Assembly: GCA_947500755.1 (NCBI GenBank)
Contig: CANMTO010000012.1
Coordinates: 1 to 63,397 of the forward strand
Length of the DNA: 63,397 nucleotides
Direction: 5' to 3'
Origin: Flavobacteriales bacterium
Lineage (GTDB): Bacteria; Bacteroidota; Bacteroidia; Flavobacteriales_D; Crocinitomicaceae
Shown here in pieces: positions 43,562-53,509 of this stretch. A program made the translations under genes and the position numbers. The notes under the pieces were generated by a model. It was not told where the DNA came from and did not search any database. It worked only from the letters and a program-made list of their open reading frames with translations. How positions within the stretch are numbered: the first letter of the stretch is position 1; each line of letters opens with the position of its first letter.

Positions 43562-44454
43562 GTACTCGATATACGTATTAAGGCAAATAAAACGGGAAGT
43601 AACACATTAAACCCCCAGGTAAAAAAAGCGGTCAACATAATTTCTTCTTTAGAATAGGCAAACCAAGAAAATACAGCCACCGCAATGAGTTCCCGCAAAA
43701 CAAGTTTACCAAATAAAATGGAAGGAGACCAAGTAATCAATCCATAACTTAACATGAGAATAAAGAGTTGTTTTAGCTCAAAAGGAACTCCGAATCCGAG
43801 CAATATAAGGTGAAATTGAACAGAAAAAACAAGGTAACGAACTACACTCCATATTAAAATTTGTCGTTTCATCGGAGTGTGAGGGAATTCTTGAAGTGTA
43901 CGAATAAACTTCCACCTCATCCAAGCGTTTGGGTACCGGAGTATAAAAAAATACGCGGTCAAACTCAATAGGCCTGCACCGATAAAGGATAGGGTCATGT
44001 ACAGGCGACTCATTCCAAATAAATAACATGAACCTATAGCGGCAAACAACATGGTCACCGAAAATTGAGCCAATCCGGTAAGCACCCCAGCGCCCATCCA
44101 TTGGAGATTTCGCATCCGATCTTTAATTCCAAAGCGACCAAAGGTAGTTGCAATGAATGCCGGCGTGAAAAAGGAAACGACTATCCCCTGGAAAAACGCA
44201 TGGTATTGATCGGATTGAGGTATATCATGCTGATCCACACTACGCTGAAAGCGCTTCCACTCTAACCAAAAGTTTATCGGAAATAAAAGGAACGCACAAA
44301 AAATACAGAGATAATTAGTGACATTAATCGCCTCAAATGAAAGCCACTTAAAGAGCAGTTGATAGCAGATTACCGCAAAGCAAGCGAATAAAAGAAATCG
44401 AATGAAGACCTCAAGGGTGGCATTAAATTGAGTAGCTTTACTTTTCGTTTGCAT
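43537..44454 (-). CDS. LPG-synthase-like (AglD/MprF-type) polytopic membrane protein
   Basis: A 305-residue membrane protein with about eight helices. Key stretches are FFQGIVVSFFTPAFIATTFG and FGIKDRMRNLQWMGAGVLTG, then QFSVTMLFAAIGSCYLFG and YGLITWSPSILFGKLVLREL. This matches the lysylphosphatidylglycerol-synthase-like transmembrane family (flippase domain), often paired with glycosyltransferases and thought to move lipid-linked intermediates. There is no aminoacyl-transfer domain. The start is the ATG at 44454, with a TTG two codons earlier as a less likely option. Only 5 bases separate this start from the divergent ruvC start. Confidence 0.78.
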   Translation of the reverse strand: MQTKSKATQFNATLEVFIRFLLFACFAVICYQLLFKWLSFEAINVTNYLCIFCAFLLFPINFWLEWKRFQRSVDQHDIPQSDQYHAFFQGIVVSFFTPAFIATTFGRFGIKDRMRNLQWMGAGVLTGLAQFSVTMLFAAIGSCYLFGMSRLYMTLSFIGAGLLSLTAYFFILRYPNAWMRWKFIRTLQEFPHTPMKRQILIWSVVRYLVFSVQFHLILLGFGVPFELKQLFILMLSYGLITWSPSILFGKLVLRELIAVAVFSWFAYSKEEIMLTAFFTWGFNVLLPVLFALIRISSTWKARFFS

Positions 44455-44459
44455 TTTCA

Positions 44460-45023
44460 ATGGCTGAAGATAGAATAATTCTTGGAATTGACCCCGGAAC
44501 CACGGTGATGGGGTATGGATTAATCCATGTTAAAAACGGTAAATTGTCCTTGGTGAATTTCGGAATTATTCAACTTCATAAGTTGCCAAGCCATCCTGAT
44601 AAATTAAAACGTATTTTGGAACGCATCAACGGATTAATAGAAGAGTATAAGCCGGATGAAATGGCGATTGAGGCTCCGTTCTTTGGCAAAAATGTACAAT
44701 CCATGTTAAAATTGGGACGAGCCCAAGGGGTTGCAATTGCCGCCTGTTTGAATCACAATATCCCCTTTGAGGAATACGCCCCTCGTAGAATTAAACAAAG
44801 CATTACAAGCAACGGTAACGCTTCCAAAGAACAAGTTGCTGCCATGTTACAATCCTTATTAAACTTCGATGAAATGCCTAAGTATCTAGATGCCACGGAT
44901 GGCTTAGCGGTTGCGGTTTGCCACGTATTCTCTAAGGGAGTGGGTGAACACAATAAAGCCAAGGGAGGCGGTTGGAAGAGTTTTATCAAAGATCAATCCC
45001 ATAGAGTAAAAAAGCATGACTAA
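44460..45023 (+). CDS. ruvC: Crossover junction endodeoxyribonuclease RuvC
   Basis: A 187-residue resolvase with an RNase H-type fold. The active-site acids lie in ILGIDPGTTVMGYG (Asp), MAIEAPFFGKNVQSMLKLGR (Glu) and DATDGLAVAVCH (Asp pair); the RIKQSITSNGNASKEQVAAM segment is also conserved. RuvC cuts Holliday junctions symmetrically, completing what RuvAB starts. ruvA is at the left edge of the window. The gene overlaps rnhA by 8 bases. The 23 residues after the last motif are basic and variable, as in other Bacteroidota RuvC proteins. The start gives the standard MAEDRIILGIDPGT, which places the ATG 5 bases from the divergent membrane protein gene. Confidence 0.96.
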   Translation: MAEDRIILGIDPGTTVMGYGLIHVKNGKLSLVNFGIIQLHKLPSHPDKLKRILERINGLIEEYKPDEMAIEAPFFGKNVQSMLKLGRAQGVAIAACLNHNIPFEEYAPRRIKQSITSNGNASKEQVAAMLQSLLNFDEMPKYLDATDGLAVAVCHVFSKGVGEHNKAKGGGWKSFIKDQSHRVKKHD

Positions 45024-45492
45024 TTGCATATACATATACACAGATGGTTCCTCGAGAGGAAACCCTGGTCCTGGTGGGTTTGGCATTGTTATGAAATTTG
45101 GAACGAACGAGAAAACAGTATCCAAGGGCTACAGACTCACGACTAATAACCGGATGGAATTATGGGCGGTTATCCATGCATTGGAACTTGTAAATACAAA
45201 CAAATACCCCATTCATATTTATTCAGATTCAAAATATGTGATTGAGTCTATTGAAAAAAAATGGGTTTGGGCTTGGGAGAAAAAAGGCTTCAAAGGAAAG
45301 AAAAATGAAGACTTATGGAGAAAATACCTTCAACTACATCCCAACTATACCCTGAATTTTCATTGGGTTAAAGGGCATGCAGGTCATCCCGAAAACGAAC
45401 GGTGCGATGTGCTCGCAGTTCAAGCAGCAACTTCAACAAATTTGGGCATTGACGAAGGCTACGAGAAGATACAAGGACTGGGGTTACTTTGA
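45016..45492 (+). CDS. rnhA: Ribonuclease HI
   Basis: A 158-residue RNase HI of the standard length. All active-site segments are visible: YTDGSSRGNPGPGGFGIV (Asp), NNRMELWAVIHALE (Glu), IYSDSKYVIESI (Asp), and the final VKGHAGHPENERCDVLAVQA (His and Asp). It cleaves the RNA strand of RNA-DNA hybrids, for example in R-loops and primers. It overlaps ruvC by 8 bases and shares its last 9 bases with the convergent PKD-protein gene. A Lys-rich handle (EKKGFKGKKNEDLWRKYL) for substrate binding is present. No unusual features. Confidence 0.96.
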   Translation: MTNCIYIYTDGSSRGNPGPGGFGIVMKFGTNEKTVSKGYRLTTNNRMELWAVIHALELVNTNKYPIHIYSDSKYVIESIEKKWVWAWEKKGFKGKKNEDLWRKYLQLHPNYTLNFHWVKGHAGHPENERCDVLAVQAATSTNLGIDEGYEKIQGLGLL

Positions 45493-48400
45493 TCCAATCA
45501 ACGTTACAAATCCATTTCGGTCAACAGCAGTACCTCCAAGCATTTCTCCGATAAGGCGGTAGAAATATACACCATCCGTGCATGGAACACCGTCTGAAGT
45601 ATCCCCGTCCCACAATGCAATACCAGTTTGATCCTCAATCATATATACCACATGACCCCAACGATTAAAAATCTGAATTTGATACGTTTTAAAGAATTGC
45701 TCAGATAAAACTAATTCATCATTTACTCCATCCCCATTCGGAGTAATTACATTCGGAATAATTAAATCCGGGTCTTTTACATTGATGACTAATGCATATG
45801 AATCCTCACATCCCTGCTGATCAACTACAGTTAGCGTAATGGTGTAGGGGCCACTTAAAACAAAACTTGTTGTTTGATCGCCGTTGTTATTTAGAGTGTA
45901 AGTGGTATCGTTATTAATATCCCAAGTCCAACTCACAATTGGGCTTGCAATGAACGTGGATTGATCAGCGAACACAACGGGGTCGTTTTGATCAACCAAC
46001 ATCGGGGTTGCCGTAAAGTCAGCATCCAATCCATCGTCAAATACGGTAACGGAATCAAGCACCGTTGTGATTTCGCAGCCATCGGGACTGATTAAGGTAA
46101 CCGTCGCCTGATAGGTTCCTGGAGTTTCGTAATTGTACACGAAATTTATTTCGTTATACACATAGTTTCCATCACCCATATTCCAAATTAAACTGTCTAC
46201 ATTCACCGGTGCTTGTACGAGGAATGACGCCCCTTGAGCACATAGATTTGGGTTTTGAACAAAACCTGGCACCCCTTGTGGACCTCCTATCGTTACGTGA
46301 TTGTCCACCGTAGTATCATCCACACATCCGTATTGGTCGGTAATTTGAAGGGTAAGATCAAAGGCCCCATTAATCACAAAAGTATTACTTGGGTCCTCCA
46401 GGATTGAGTTATTCCCATCACCAAAACCCCAATCCCATGCACTTATATTGCCATAAGATTGTGAAGAGTCGATGTAGGTTCCGAATAATGGTGGACATGC
46501 ATATTCTCCGTTGGCATTTAAAACCGCACCGCTAAAGCTAAATATAGGAATTGCATGTGGTAAAGAAACGGTAACCAATTGAGTTAAGGTGTCCTCACAT
46601 CCATTGGAATCTATGGCGACAAGGGATAAATTAAATGTGCTACTCAATTGACTAACCGGAAGATTCGGCGGAACAACAGAAATAATGCCTGTATCCTGAG
46701 CAGTTCCAAACGCTTGATTGTTCACATACCACACATAGGATAAATTACCAACGCCCGTGGATGAATTTAACGTGAGGTTGGTATCTGACGCACAAACAAC
46801 CGAAGGAAAGGTGAAATTAGCAGTTGGCTTTGTGATTGTAATTGGCACTGTAGCCGGAGTTGAAGAACATCCAAACACATCGTAAACCACCATCGTTGCA
46901 AAATAGGTACCATTTCCATTGAACGTGTGATTTATGGGCTGATTAACAGCATTCGTGGTCACGGAACTATTATCATCAGAGAATGTGGTTACGAAATATG
47001 ACAATGGCATGCCATTTCCAACAGCCATTGAACTGTTTGTGAAGGTAACTGGAAAGGGAGAACAACCCACCGTATTTAGAGTAGTTATTATTGGGAATGG
47101 GATATTTAACACCCGAACAGGGTGCATCATTTGTGCCGTACAGCCAACACTATTTGTTACTGTAAGCGTAATGTTATAAAGGCCTTGAGTAGTATAAACA
47201 TACGCTGGATTCGGTCCTGAGGTAAGCGTTTGTCCATTCCCCATAGCATAGGACCAATTGGTTAATGGATGTGCATTCCAAGAGGTACTTGCGTTAAAAA
47301 GCAATAAACTATCATTTCTACAAACCGTATCATTGGACATCGTAAATTGGGCTGCGATTTGTGAAATGTGAATTGTTTTTGTGATGCTATCATGGCATCC
47401 TGTGGTGTAGTTATGAATCACTTGTTCAACGGTATATGACCCATAGGTCGCGAAATTGTGGGTTGTATTTCCATTATTTACGCCGTCCAACACTGCATTT
47501 CCAATGTTTGTGTTTAGGGTACCATCGCCCCATTCCCAGGTCATGCTCACATTGTCAGGTTGTTCGCCATGGATAGCATTGTCTGTAAAGGAAACATTGA
47601 CCGGGAAGCCCCCTGGATTACAAAATAATTGAGAAGATGGGTTAAACTGGGCAATTGGCGCCAATACATACACTGCAGAGTCTATGGTGATTGAATCTTT
47701 ACATCCACGAAAATCAACGATGAGTTGCACGGAGATATATCCGGTGTCTTGCGTGAATTGGTGGGTAGGATTTTCTTGCGTTGAAGTACCATCACCAAAA
47801 TCCCAAAAATATGTCACTTCATTCGGTTGATGGGGTACTGAAATTACAGTTCCATTCGTGAAATTCACATTTTGCTTTACACAGGTAACCAAGGGGCTTA
47901 CCGTAAAATCCACTAAATCTATGTCGCCAACCGTCACATAGTCATTCATAAATAAGGTATCCACACATCCCGACTGAGAGGTCACTACTAAGGTAACATC
48001 GTACAACCCTAAATTATAGGTTTGACTTGGAGGATTTTGTCCGTTAAAGGTCTGTCCGTTTCCGAAATTCCATTGCCAACTCACAATCTGATTTGCGGGA
48101 TTTGGTGTAGAGGACGTATCTGTAAATTGCACCGTATGCGGGGTACACCCTCCTGGTTCATCCGCAAAAAATCCAGCCTCAATGTTCACAATGTTGATGT
48201 AATTATTTTGCGTGGTGCTTCCTGTACATCCGGATGGCGTACTTACGGAAAGCGTAACGCTGAATTGACCTCCGGAGGTGTATACCTGAGGCGGTGGGGT
48301 AGTCCCTGTGTAGGTCTGACCATTACCAAAATTCCACGTATAATTTCCGGCTACCCCGGTGGTATTCGTAAAGGTAACCGTTGAAGGGGCACAATTCGTT

Positions 48401-49245
48401 AACGGATTGGCGGTGAATGTTGGGTTAATGTTGTTTTGAATCGTAATCTGGTGTGTGACATTATCGGTACATCCTGAACCAGTATTTTGAGAGGTGAGTG
48501 TAATGGTATAGGTTCCAGCGGCATTAAAGGTAAATGAGGGGTTTTGCTGTGCACTATTGCCCTGACCAGCAAAACTCCAGCTCCATGCGTTAGCCCCAGC
48601 AGTGGAATTATCTTGAAAGGATATGGCAGTTCCAACACACCCTGCAGCTGGTGCAGTAATACCCGCTTGGAAGTTACTCACTACAATAGAATCCGTATAA
48701 CTAGCGGCACAACCTGTTGTGGTATTAGTAACGGTAAGTTGCACCCCAAAATTCCCTGCAGCGTTGTAGGTAACATTGGCAGGATTTTGAATGTTGGAGT
48801 TTTGTCCATTTCCAAAATTCCATGCGTATGAAAAATTTGCACCGCTTGATGAGGTGTTTGTAAAACCCACGGTTAAGGGAACCGTACAACCTATTCCGGT
48901 AACATTAAAGCCCACCGTAGGGGCGGGCAACACCGTAATGTAATTTGCTTTTATTTCTGAATCAACCCCTCCAGCAGTGTTGGTTACAACCAACGTAACA
49001 GTAAATGTGCCTGCGGTGGTAAAAACGTGCGTGGGGTTTTGAGTACTTACGGTTACTCCATCACCAAAATTCCAGGAATATTGATTTATCGCTGGGCCAC
49101 CATTGGCCGTTGAAGTGGAAGTAAAGTTCACCGGAACACCGGCACAAACGCTGAGTGGTGATGCCGTAAAATTTGCCGTTGGGGCTTGCGCCAAAATGGA
49201 AATTGTACTGCAAATAAAAACAATAGAAATAATTATACTTTTCAT
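45484..49245 (-). CDS. PKD-repeat surface protein with T9SS type B sorting domain
   Basis: A 1253-residue exported protein (signal KSIIISIVFICSTISILA). The ATG at 49245 is chosen; an upstream ATG ten codons earlier would break the signal peptide. From about residue 20 to 1150 there are some 12-13 PKD/Ig-like domains with NFGDG/NFGNG cores (YSWNFGDGVTVSTQNPTH, WQWNFGNGQTFNGQNPPS, YFWDFGDGTSTQENPTH, WDWGFGDGNNSILEDPS). The C-terminus is a type B sorting domain (IPNVITPNGDGVNDELVL, IFNRWGHVVYMIED). PKD modules usually act as spacers or bind carbohydrate and protein. No catalytic domain was recognised, so it may be an adhesin or matrix protein. No PorP gene is adjacent, unlike the 21458-32276 operon. 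A good -7 box precedes it. Confidence 0.88.
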   Translation of the reverse strand: MKSIIISIVFICSTISILAQAPTANFTASPLSVCAGVPVNFTSTSTANGGPAINQYSWNFGDGVTVSTQNPTHVFTTAGTFTVTLVVTNTAGGVDSEIKANYITVLPAPTVGFNVTGIGCTVPLTVGFTNTSSSGANFSYAWNFGNGQNSNIQNPANVTYNAAGNFGVQLTVTNTTTGCAASYTDSIVVSNFQAGITAPAAGCVGTAISFQDNSTAGANAWSWSFAGQGNSAQQNPSFTFNAAGTYTITLTSQNTGSGCTDNVTHQITIQNNINPTFTANPLTNCAPSTVTFTNTTGVAGNYTWNFGNGQTYTGTTPPPQVYTSGGQFSVTLSVSTPSGCTGSTTQNNYINIVNIEAGFFADEPGGCTPHTVQFTDTSSTPNPANQIVSWQWNFGNGQTFNGQNPPSQTYNLGLYDVTLVVTSQSGCVDTLFMNDYVTVGDIDLVDFTVSPLVTCVKQNVNFTNGTVISVPHQPNEVTYFWDFGDGTSTQENPTHQFTQDTGYISVQLIVDFRGCKDSITIDSAVYVLAPIAQFNPSSQLFCNPGGFPVNVSFTDNAIHGEQPDNVSMTWEWGDGTLNTNIGNAVLDGVNNGNTTHNFATYGSYTVEQVIHNYTTGCHDSITKTIHISQIAAQFTMSNDTVCRNDSLLLFNASTSWNAHPLTNWSYAMGNGQTLTSGPNPAYVYTTQGLYNITLTVTNSVGCTAQMMHPVRVLNIPFPIITTLNTVGCSPFPVTFTNSSMAVGNGMPLSYFVTTFSDDNSSVTTNAVNQPINHTFNGNGTYFATMVVYDVFGCSSTPATVPITITKPTANFTFPSVVCASDTNLTLNSSTGVGNLSYVWYVNNQAFGTAQDTGIISVVPPNLPVSQLSSTFNLSLVAIDSNGCEDTLTQLVTVSLPHAIPIFSFSGAVLNANGEYACPPLFGTYIDSSQSYGNISAWDWGFGDGNNSILEDPSNTFVINGAFDLTLQITDQYGCVDDTTVDNHVTIGGPQGVPGFVQNPNLCAQGASFLVQAPVNVDSLIWNMGDGNYVYNEINFVYNYETPGTYQATVTLISPDGCEITTVLDSVTVFDDGLDADFTATPMLVDQNDPVVFADQSTFIASPIVSWTWDINNDTTYTLNNNGDQTTSFVLSGPYTITLTVVDQQGCEDSYALVINVKDPDLIIPNVITPNGDGVNDELVLSEQFFKTYQIQIFNRWGHVVYMIEDQTGIALWDGDTSDGVPCTDGVYFYRLIGEMLGGTAVDRNGFVTLIGSK

Positions 49246-49262
49246 AGGCCTGATAAGGACAT

Positions 49263-49270
49263 CAAAAGTA
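49263..49270 (-). promoter_or_regulatory. -7 promoter box for the PKD protein gene
   Basis: The minus strand reads TACTTTTG, a perfect TAnnTTTG, 17 bases before the ATG at 49245, in the 49-base gap to metH. It indicates that the PKD gene is transcribed on its own and not from the metH promoter. A -33 element is unclear. Confidence 0.45.
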
Positions 49271-49294
49271 GACAAATAGTTGCTTAAATGTAGA

Positions 49295-51946
49295 TTATTT
49301 TTTCATGAAGGGAAACCATGAAATGTGCTCGTCTTTATTCACATTTCTACGCTCGCACACCGATAAAAACTGATCCTCTAAAATCGCTGTAATTCCGAAA
49401 TACTTTGAGTCTGGATGTGCAAAGTACCAGCCTGAAACTGAGGAAGCTGGATTCATAGCTAGGGATTCCGTTAGGGTAATCCCAATGCGTTTCGACGCCT
49501 CCAACAGGTTGAATATCCCCAATTTTTCGTAATGATCCGGGCATGCAGGGTACCCTGGCGCAGGACGAATCCCCTTGTATTTTTCCGCAATTAAGTCATC
49601 ATTTTTCAGGGGTGTTTTGTCGTAACCCCAATATGAAATCCTTACTTGTTCATGGAGCCATTCCGCAAGAGCTTCAGCCAAACGATCGGCAATTGTTTTT
49701 ACCATGATGCTCGTGTAATCGTCATTGGAAGCTTCGAATTCTTTACAAACTTGGGTTACATCCCCAGCCGTTACTGCAAAGCAACCGATATAATCTGCTA
49801 TCCCACTTTCCTTGGGCGCAATATAATCCGACAAACACAGATTAAATTGCCCTGAAGTTTTTTCTACTTGTTGGCGCAAGCCAATGGACAAATGCAACAC
49901 ATGTTGACCCGTTTCCTCGTAAATTTCTATATCGTCCCCTATGGAATTTGCCTTGAACAGGCCATAGACGAACTTCGGTTTAAACCAACCCTGTGCCATA
50001 CCCTCTGTTAAGGCAGATTTGGCGTCTTCCAACAGTTTAGTCGCTTCTACCCCTACCACCGCGTCCGATAAAATATCGGGATATTTTCCGTGTAAATCCC
50101 AACTTCTAAAGAAGGGCGACCAATCGATATATGGAATTAATGTCTCCACAGAAACCGTTCCGTCAACTACCCCGAGGGAGGGAGGCATAACCAAAATGTT
50201 CTCAGAAAAATCGAGCACTAACTTATTCTTTCGAGCGGCGTCAATCGAAACCATGCGCTTGGTGGCTGTCTGTAATTCGTGATGGGTACGAATTCGATCA
50301 TATTCCAACAAAACGGTATTATGGTATGCTTTGGAATCTCCTCCGAGCATTTTTTCTGCAACAGTAACCGCTCTGGATGCATCGGGTACATAAATAACCG
50401 GCCCTTCATAATTCGGAGTAATCTTTACCGCGGTATGTACTTTAGAAGTGGTTGCTCCCCCAATGAGTAAGGGGATTTTTAAATTTCGCTGCTGCATTTC
50501 AGTGGCTACCTTCACCATTTCTTCGAGGGACGGCGTAATTAATCCACTTAATCCAATGATATCTACACCTTCTTCAATCGCCCGATTAACGATCTCATTA
50601 CCAGGGACCATAACCCCCATATCTATGATTTCATAGTTATTACAAGCGAGGACCACCCCAACGATATTTTTCCCGATGTCGTGAACGTCTCCTTTCACGG
50701 TAGCCATCAGTATCTTTCCCGCTTTTTGTATCTCCCCATTCTTATCTGCCTCAATATAGGGTTGTAGAAAAGAGACCGCCTTTTTCATGACTCGAGCGGA
50801 TTTAACCACTTGAGGTAGAAACATTTTACCTTCACCAAAGAGGTCGCCAACAACATTCATACCCGCCATTAATGGTCCTTCAATAATTTGAAGGGGCTTT
50901 GGGAATAAGGGTAAACAGAGCGCTACATCGGATTCAATAAACTTATCAATTCCTTTGACTAAGGCATGTTCTATGCGTTTTTCTACTTCCCATGCTCTCC
51001 AAGCCTCATCCACCACCAGTTCTTTTTTTCCTTGCTTTACTGTTTCCGCGAAATTAAGTAAGCGTTCGGTCGCGTCATCACGTCGATTAAAAAGTACATC
51101 TTCTATGTTCCCTAACAATACTGGGTCGATGTCGGAGTACACGGCGATCATCGTTGGATTTACAATGCCCATATTCATTCCGTGCTGAATCGCATGGTAT
51201 AGAAAAGCTGCGTGCATGGCCTCGCGGACTGCATTATTTCCACGAAATGAAAACGACACATTAGAGACCCCGCCGCTAATATGGCAACCGGGTAAGTTTT
51301 GGGTAATCCATTCCGAAGCCCTAAAAAAGTCAAGCGCATTGAGCGCATGTTCGTCCATTCCTGTAGCTACGGGAAAGATATTCGGGTCGAAAATGATATC
51401 GTTCGGATGCACATTTGCCTTATTCACCAACAATTCATAGGACCGGGCACAAATCTCAATTCTACGTTCATAGGAATCTGCTTGCCCCCGCTCATCAAAT
51501 GCCATGATCACCATGGCTGCCCCCATGGATTGAATGAACTTAGCTTGTTGAATAAACAAGGCTTCACCTTCCTTCAGTGATATTGAATTCACCACCCCTT
51601 TTCCCTGCAGGCATTTGAGTCCAGCTACAATGATTTCCCACTTGGAGCTATCGATCATAATTGGGATTCTGGCAATTTCAGGTTCGGAGGCAATTAAATT
51701 GAGAAACGTTACCATTGCCAATTTTCCATCAATCATTGCTTCATCCATATTCACGTCTAGGATTTGAGCTCCTCCCTCCACTTGTTCTCGGGCAACGGCT
51801 AGGGCTTCCTCATAGCGGTCCTCTTCAATTAAACGCAAAAAGGCTTTTGACCCGGTAACATTGGTTCGTTCCCCGACGTTTACAAAATTAGTTTGCTTAG
51901 TAGCAATTAAAGGTTCTAACCCTGAAAGCTTAAGAATTCGTTCCAT
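49295..51946 (-). CDS. metH: Methionine synthase, folate/cobalamin/SAM modules (C-terminal part of split MetH)
   Basis: An 883-residue protein with three MetH modules. The methyltetrahydrofolate-binding module starts at [14 protein letters not shown] (about residue 22). The cobalamin module has [20 protein letters not shown] with the axial-ligand His. The activation module ends with [14 protein letters not shown] and FYFAHPDS-type sequence. Together with the N-terminal partner it methylates homocysteine using methyl-cobalamin and is reactivated with SAM. The ATG at 51946 is chosen ([13 protein letters not shown]); the frame continues a further 28 codons upstream into the partner gene. It overlaps the partner by 17 bases. 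This split is common in Flavobacteriia. Both parts lie downstream of a SAM-I riboswitch. Confidence 0.93.
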   Translation of the reverse strand: MERILKLSGLEPLIATKQTNFVNVGERTNVTGSKAFLRLIEEDRYEEALAVAREQVEGGAQILDVNMDEAMIDGKLAMVTFLNLIASEPEIARIPIMIDSSKWEIIVAGLKCLQGKGVVNSISLKEGEALFIQQAKFIQSMGAAMVIMAFDERGQADSYERRIEICARSYELLVNKANVHPNDIIFDPNIFPVATGMDEHALNALDFFRASEWITQNLPGCHISGGVSNVSFSFRGNNAVREAMHAAFLYHAIQHGMNMGIVNPTMIAVYSDIDPVLLGNIEDVLFNRRDDATERLLNFAETVKQGKKELVVDEAWRAWEVEKRIEHALVKGIDKFIESDVALCLPLFPKPLQIIEGPLMAGMNVVGDLFGEGKMFLPQVVKSARVMKKAVSFLQPYIEADKNGEIQKAGKILMATVKGDVHDIGKNIVGVVLACNNYEIIDMGVMVPGNEIVNRAIEEGVDIIGLSGLITPSLEEMVKVATEMQQRNLKIPLLIGGATTSKVHTAVKITPNYEGPVIYVPDASRAVTVAEKMLGGDSKAYHNTVLLEYDRIRTHHELQTATKRMVSIDAARKNKLVLDFSENILVMPPSLGVVDGTVSVETLIPYIDWSPFFRSWDLHGKYPDILSDAVVGVEATKLLEDAKSALTEGMAQGWFKPKFVYGLFKANSIGDDIEIYEETGQHVLHLSIGLRQQVEKTSGQFNLCLSDYIAPKESGIADYIGCFAVTAGDVTQVCKEFEASNDDYTSIMVKTIADRLAEALAEWLHEQVRISYWGYDKTPLKNDDLIAEKYKGIRPAPGYPACPDHYEKLGIFNLLEASKRIGITLTESLAMNPASSVSGWYFAHPDSKYFGITAILEDQFLSVCERRNVNKDEHISWFPFMKK

Positions 51947-52925
51947 GTATAAATTTTCTAGGGGAATAATGATTGGCGAGTTCAGCGATTTTTGCAATGT
52001 GTTCAGGGGTAGTTCCACAACACCCACCAATGATGTTAACCAAACCTTTCTTAAAAAAAGAATCTACCTTTTGGGCCATAATTTCTGCCGTTTCATCGTA
52101 TTCTCCAAAAGCATTTGGAAGTCCGGCATTTGGATGAGCGCTAACAGCGAAGGGGCTTTTATCGCTCAACACTGCTAAATACGGTTCCATTAGTTCTGAT
52201 CCGAGGGCACAATTCAAGCCAATTGAAAGCAATTTCATGTGTTGTAAAGAAATCAAGAACGCCTCGGGGGTTTGACCGGATAAGGTTCTACCGCTGCGGT
52301 CAGTAATCGTGCCCGAAATCATTATTGGAAGAGCAATGTTTCGGTGCTCAAAAACCTCATTAGCCGCAAAAAGCGCCGCTTTTGCATTAAGTGTATCAAA
52401 TACCGTTTCAATCAACAGCACATCTACTCCTCCGTCCATGAGTGCTTCTATTTGTTCTTTGTAGGCATTTTTTAATTCATCAAAACTCACGGCTCGATAC
52501 CCGGGGTTGTTTACATCTGGAGAAATAGAAGCCGTTCGATTGGTTGGCCCAATAGCTCCTGCTACGAATCGGGGTTTATCTGTAAACAAATCCGCTGCAT
52601 CCCTTGCTAATTTGGCACCTTGGAAATTGATGTCATATACCGCATCCTCTAAGTGATAATCGGCTTGAGCGATGGTGGTTCCAGAAAACGTATTGGTTTC
52701 AATGATGTCTGCTCCTGCAGCCAAATACTCCTTATGAATTTCAAAAATGATATCCGGTCGTGTAATGTTAAGTAAATCATTATTTCCTTTCAAGGAGAAA
52801 GCATGAGAGGCAAAACGTTCACCTCTAAAATCCTCCTCTTCCAATGGATATCGCTGTATCATGGTACCCATAGCTCCATCCAACACTAAAATACGGTCTA
52901 AAAGTTGTTTTTCAATTGCTGTCAT
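51930..52925 (-). CDS. Methionine synthase, homocysteine-binding module (N-terminal part of split MetH)
   Basis: A 331-residue protein with the homocysteine methyltransferase (TIM barrel) module only. It starts [20 protein letters not shown], chosen at 52925 because it matches the E. coli-type start; a longer frame to 52961 lies in the riboswitch. The zinc ligands are in GLNCALGSE and [13 protein letters not shown]. It ends [11 protein letters not shown], the point where full-length MetH continues into the folate module. The partner's ATG lies 17 bases before this stop, so the two are probably translated together. The activity needs the cobalamin module of the downstream gene. Expression is controlled by the SAM-I riboswitch directly upstream. 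Confidence 0.92.
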   Translation of the reverse strand: MTAIEKQLLDRILVLDGAMGTMIQRYPLEEEDFRGERFASHAFSLKGNNDLLNITRPDIIFEIHKEYLAAGADIIETNTFSGTTIAQADYHLEDAVYDINFQGAKLARDAADLFTDKPRFVAGAIGPTNRTASISPDVNNPGYRAVSFDELKNAYKEQIEALMDGGVDVLLIETVFDTLNAKAALFAANEVFEHRNIALPIMISGTITDRSGRTLSGQTPEAFLISLQHMKLLSIGLNCALGSELMEPYLAVLSDKSPFAVSAHPNAGLPNAFGEYDETAEIMAQKVDSFFKKGLVNIIGGCCGTTPEHIAKIAELANHYSPRKFIHGTNS

Positions 52926-52960
52926 TATATAAAATAGGGAAGAAGGGCAAAAAGCCAACA

Positions 52961-53057
52961 CTTATCTTTTTCCAACCAAGGAATAGGATTTGGCACCTTA
53001 TGCGAAGACAGGTTGCCAAGGTTTCATAGGGCCGATCCCTCCACCTTTCTTCATAAG
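52961..53057 (-). promoter_or_regulatory. SAM-I (S-box) riboswitch upstream of the split metH
   Basis: On the minus strand the S-box core is clear: AAAGGTGGAGGGATCGGCCC, CTATGAAACCTTGGCAACC, then AAGGTGCCAAATCC. P1 pairs CTTAT (53053-53057) with ATAAG (52961-52965), P3 pairs GGCAACCT with AGGTGCC, and P4 is a TTCC/GGAA hairpin. SAM binding should reduce expression of metH, fitting a pathway that makes methionine and then SAM. After P1, a GGCTTTTTGCC stretch and an AAAAAG...CTTTTT pairing give a possible alternative structure, but no strong intrinsic terminator is visible, so transcription or translation control is open. The ATG lies 36 bases downstream. Confidence 0.92.
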
Positions 53058-53149
53058 TTAATAAGTAAAGAACTGGTACAAAAATAAGGAGATATTAAAG
53101 AAATGATACTGCCTCCCAAGAGTTTTTAGTGTATTTTAGAAAAAAAGTA

Positions 53150-53509
53150 ATGCAAGGATTTATAAAGAGTTTTTATTACGCCATGAGCGGAGTATACCGG
53201 AGCTGGCAAATGGGCAGAAATTTTCGGGTCCAAATCGTTCTAGGCTTTGTTGCTTTGGGTCTTTGCATAGCCTTAAACCTTCTGATTTGGGAATGGATTG
53301 TTGTGCTTATATTAATTGGTGGTGTGCTTGCATTAGAAACCCTCAATTCATCCATTGAAAAATTGTGTGACTTAATTTCTGTGGACAGAGACCCTAAAAT
53401 AAAAACAATAAAAGACTTAAGCGCCGGAGCGGTACTGATATTCTCTGTTATTGCCTTGGTAATCGGCTGCATGATTTTCATTCCAAAGATTATATTATTA
53501 CTTAGTTAA
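53150..53509 (+). CDS. dgkA: Diacylglycerol kinase (DgkA-type integral membrane)
   Basis: A 119-residue protein with three membrane segments (FRVQIVLGFVALGLCIALNL, WIVVLILIGGVLALETLN, SAGAVLIFSVIALVIGCMIF). The signature GGVLALETLNSSIEKLCDLI carries the Glu and Asn residues of the DgkA active site. Gram-positive-type members of this fold phosphorylate undecaprenol, and Proteobacterial ones phosphorylate diacylglycerol; the substrate here is not certain. The ATG at 53150 (MQGFIKSFYYAM) is preferred to a GTG at 53129. It lies divergent from metH and convergent with dprA, with which it shares 8 bases. Confidence 0.92.
   Translation: MQGFIKSFYYAMSGVYRSWQMGRNFRVQIVLGFVALGLCIALNLLIWEWIVVLILIGGVLALETLNSSIEKLCDLISVDRDPKIKTIKDLSAGAVLIFSVIALVIGCMIFIPKIILLLS

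Noticed and set aside
51930..51960. A possible -1 programmed frameshift site (A AAA TTT) in the metH overlap.
   Set aside because: The C-terminal part is in the +1 frame relative to the N-terminal part, so a -1 slip would not join them. The downstream ATG and the known split of this gene in Flavobacteriia explain the arrangement better.
52926..53060. A cobalamin riboswitch upstream of metH.
   Set aside because: The conserved core here is S-box (GGTGGAGGGA, GGCAACC, GGTGCCAA); no B12-box sequence is present.
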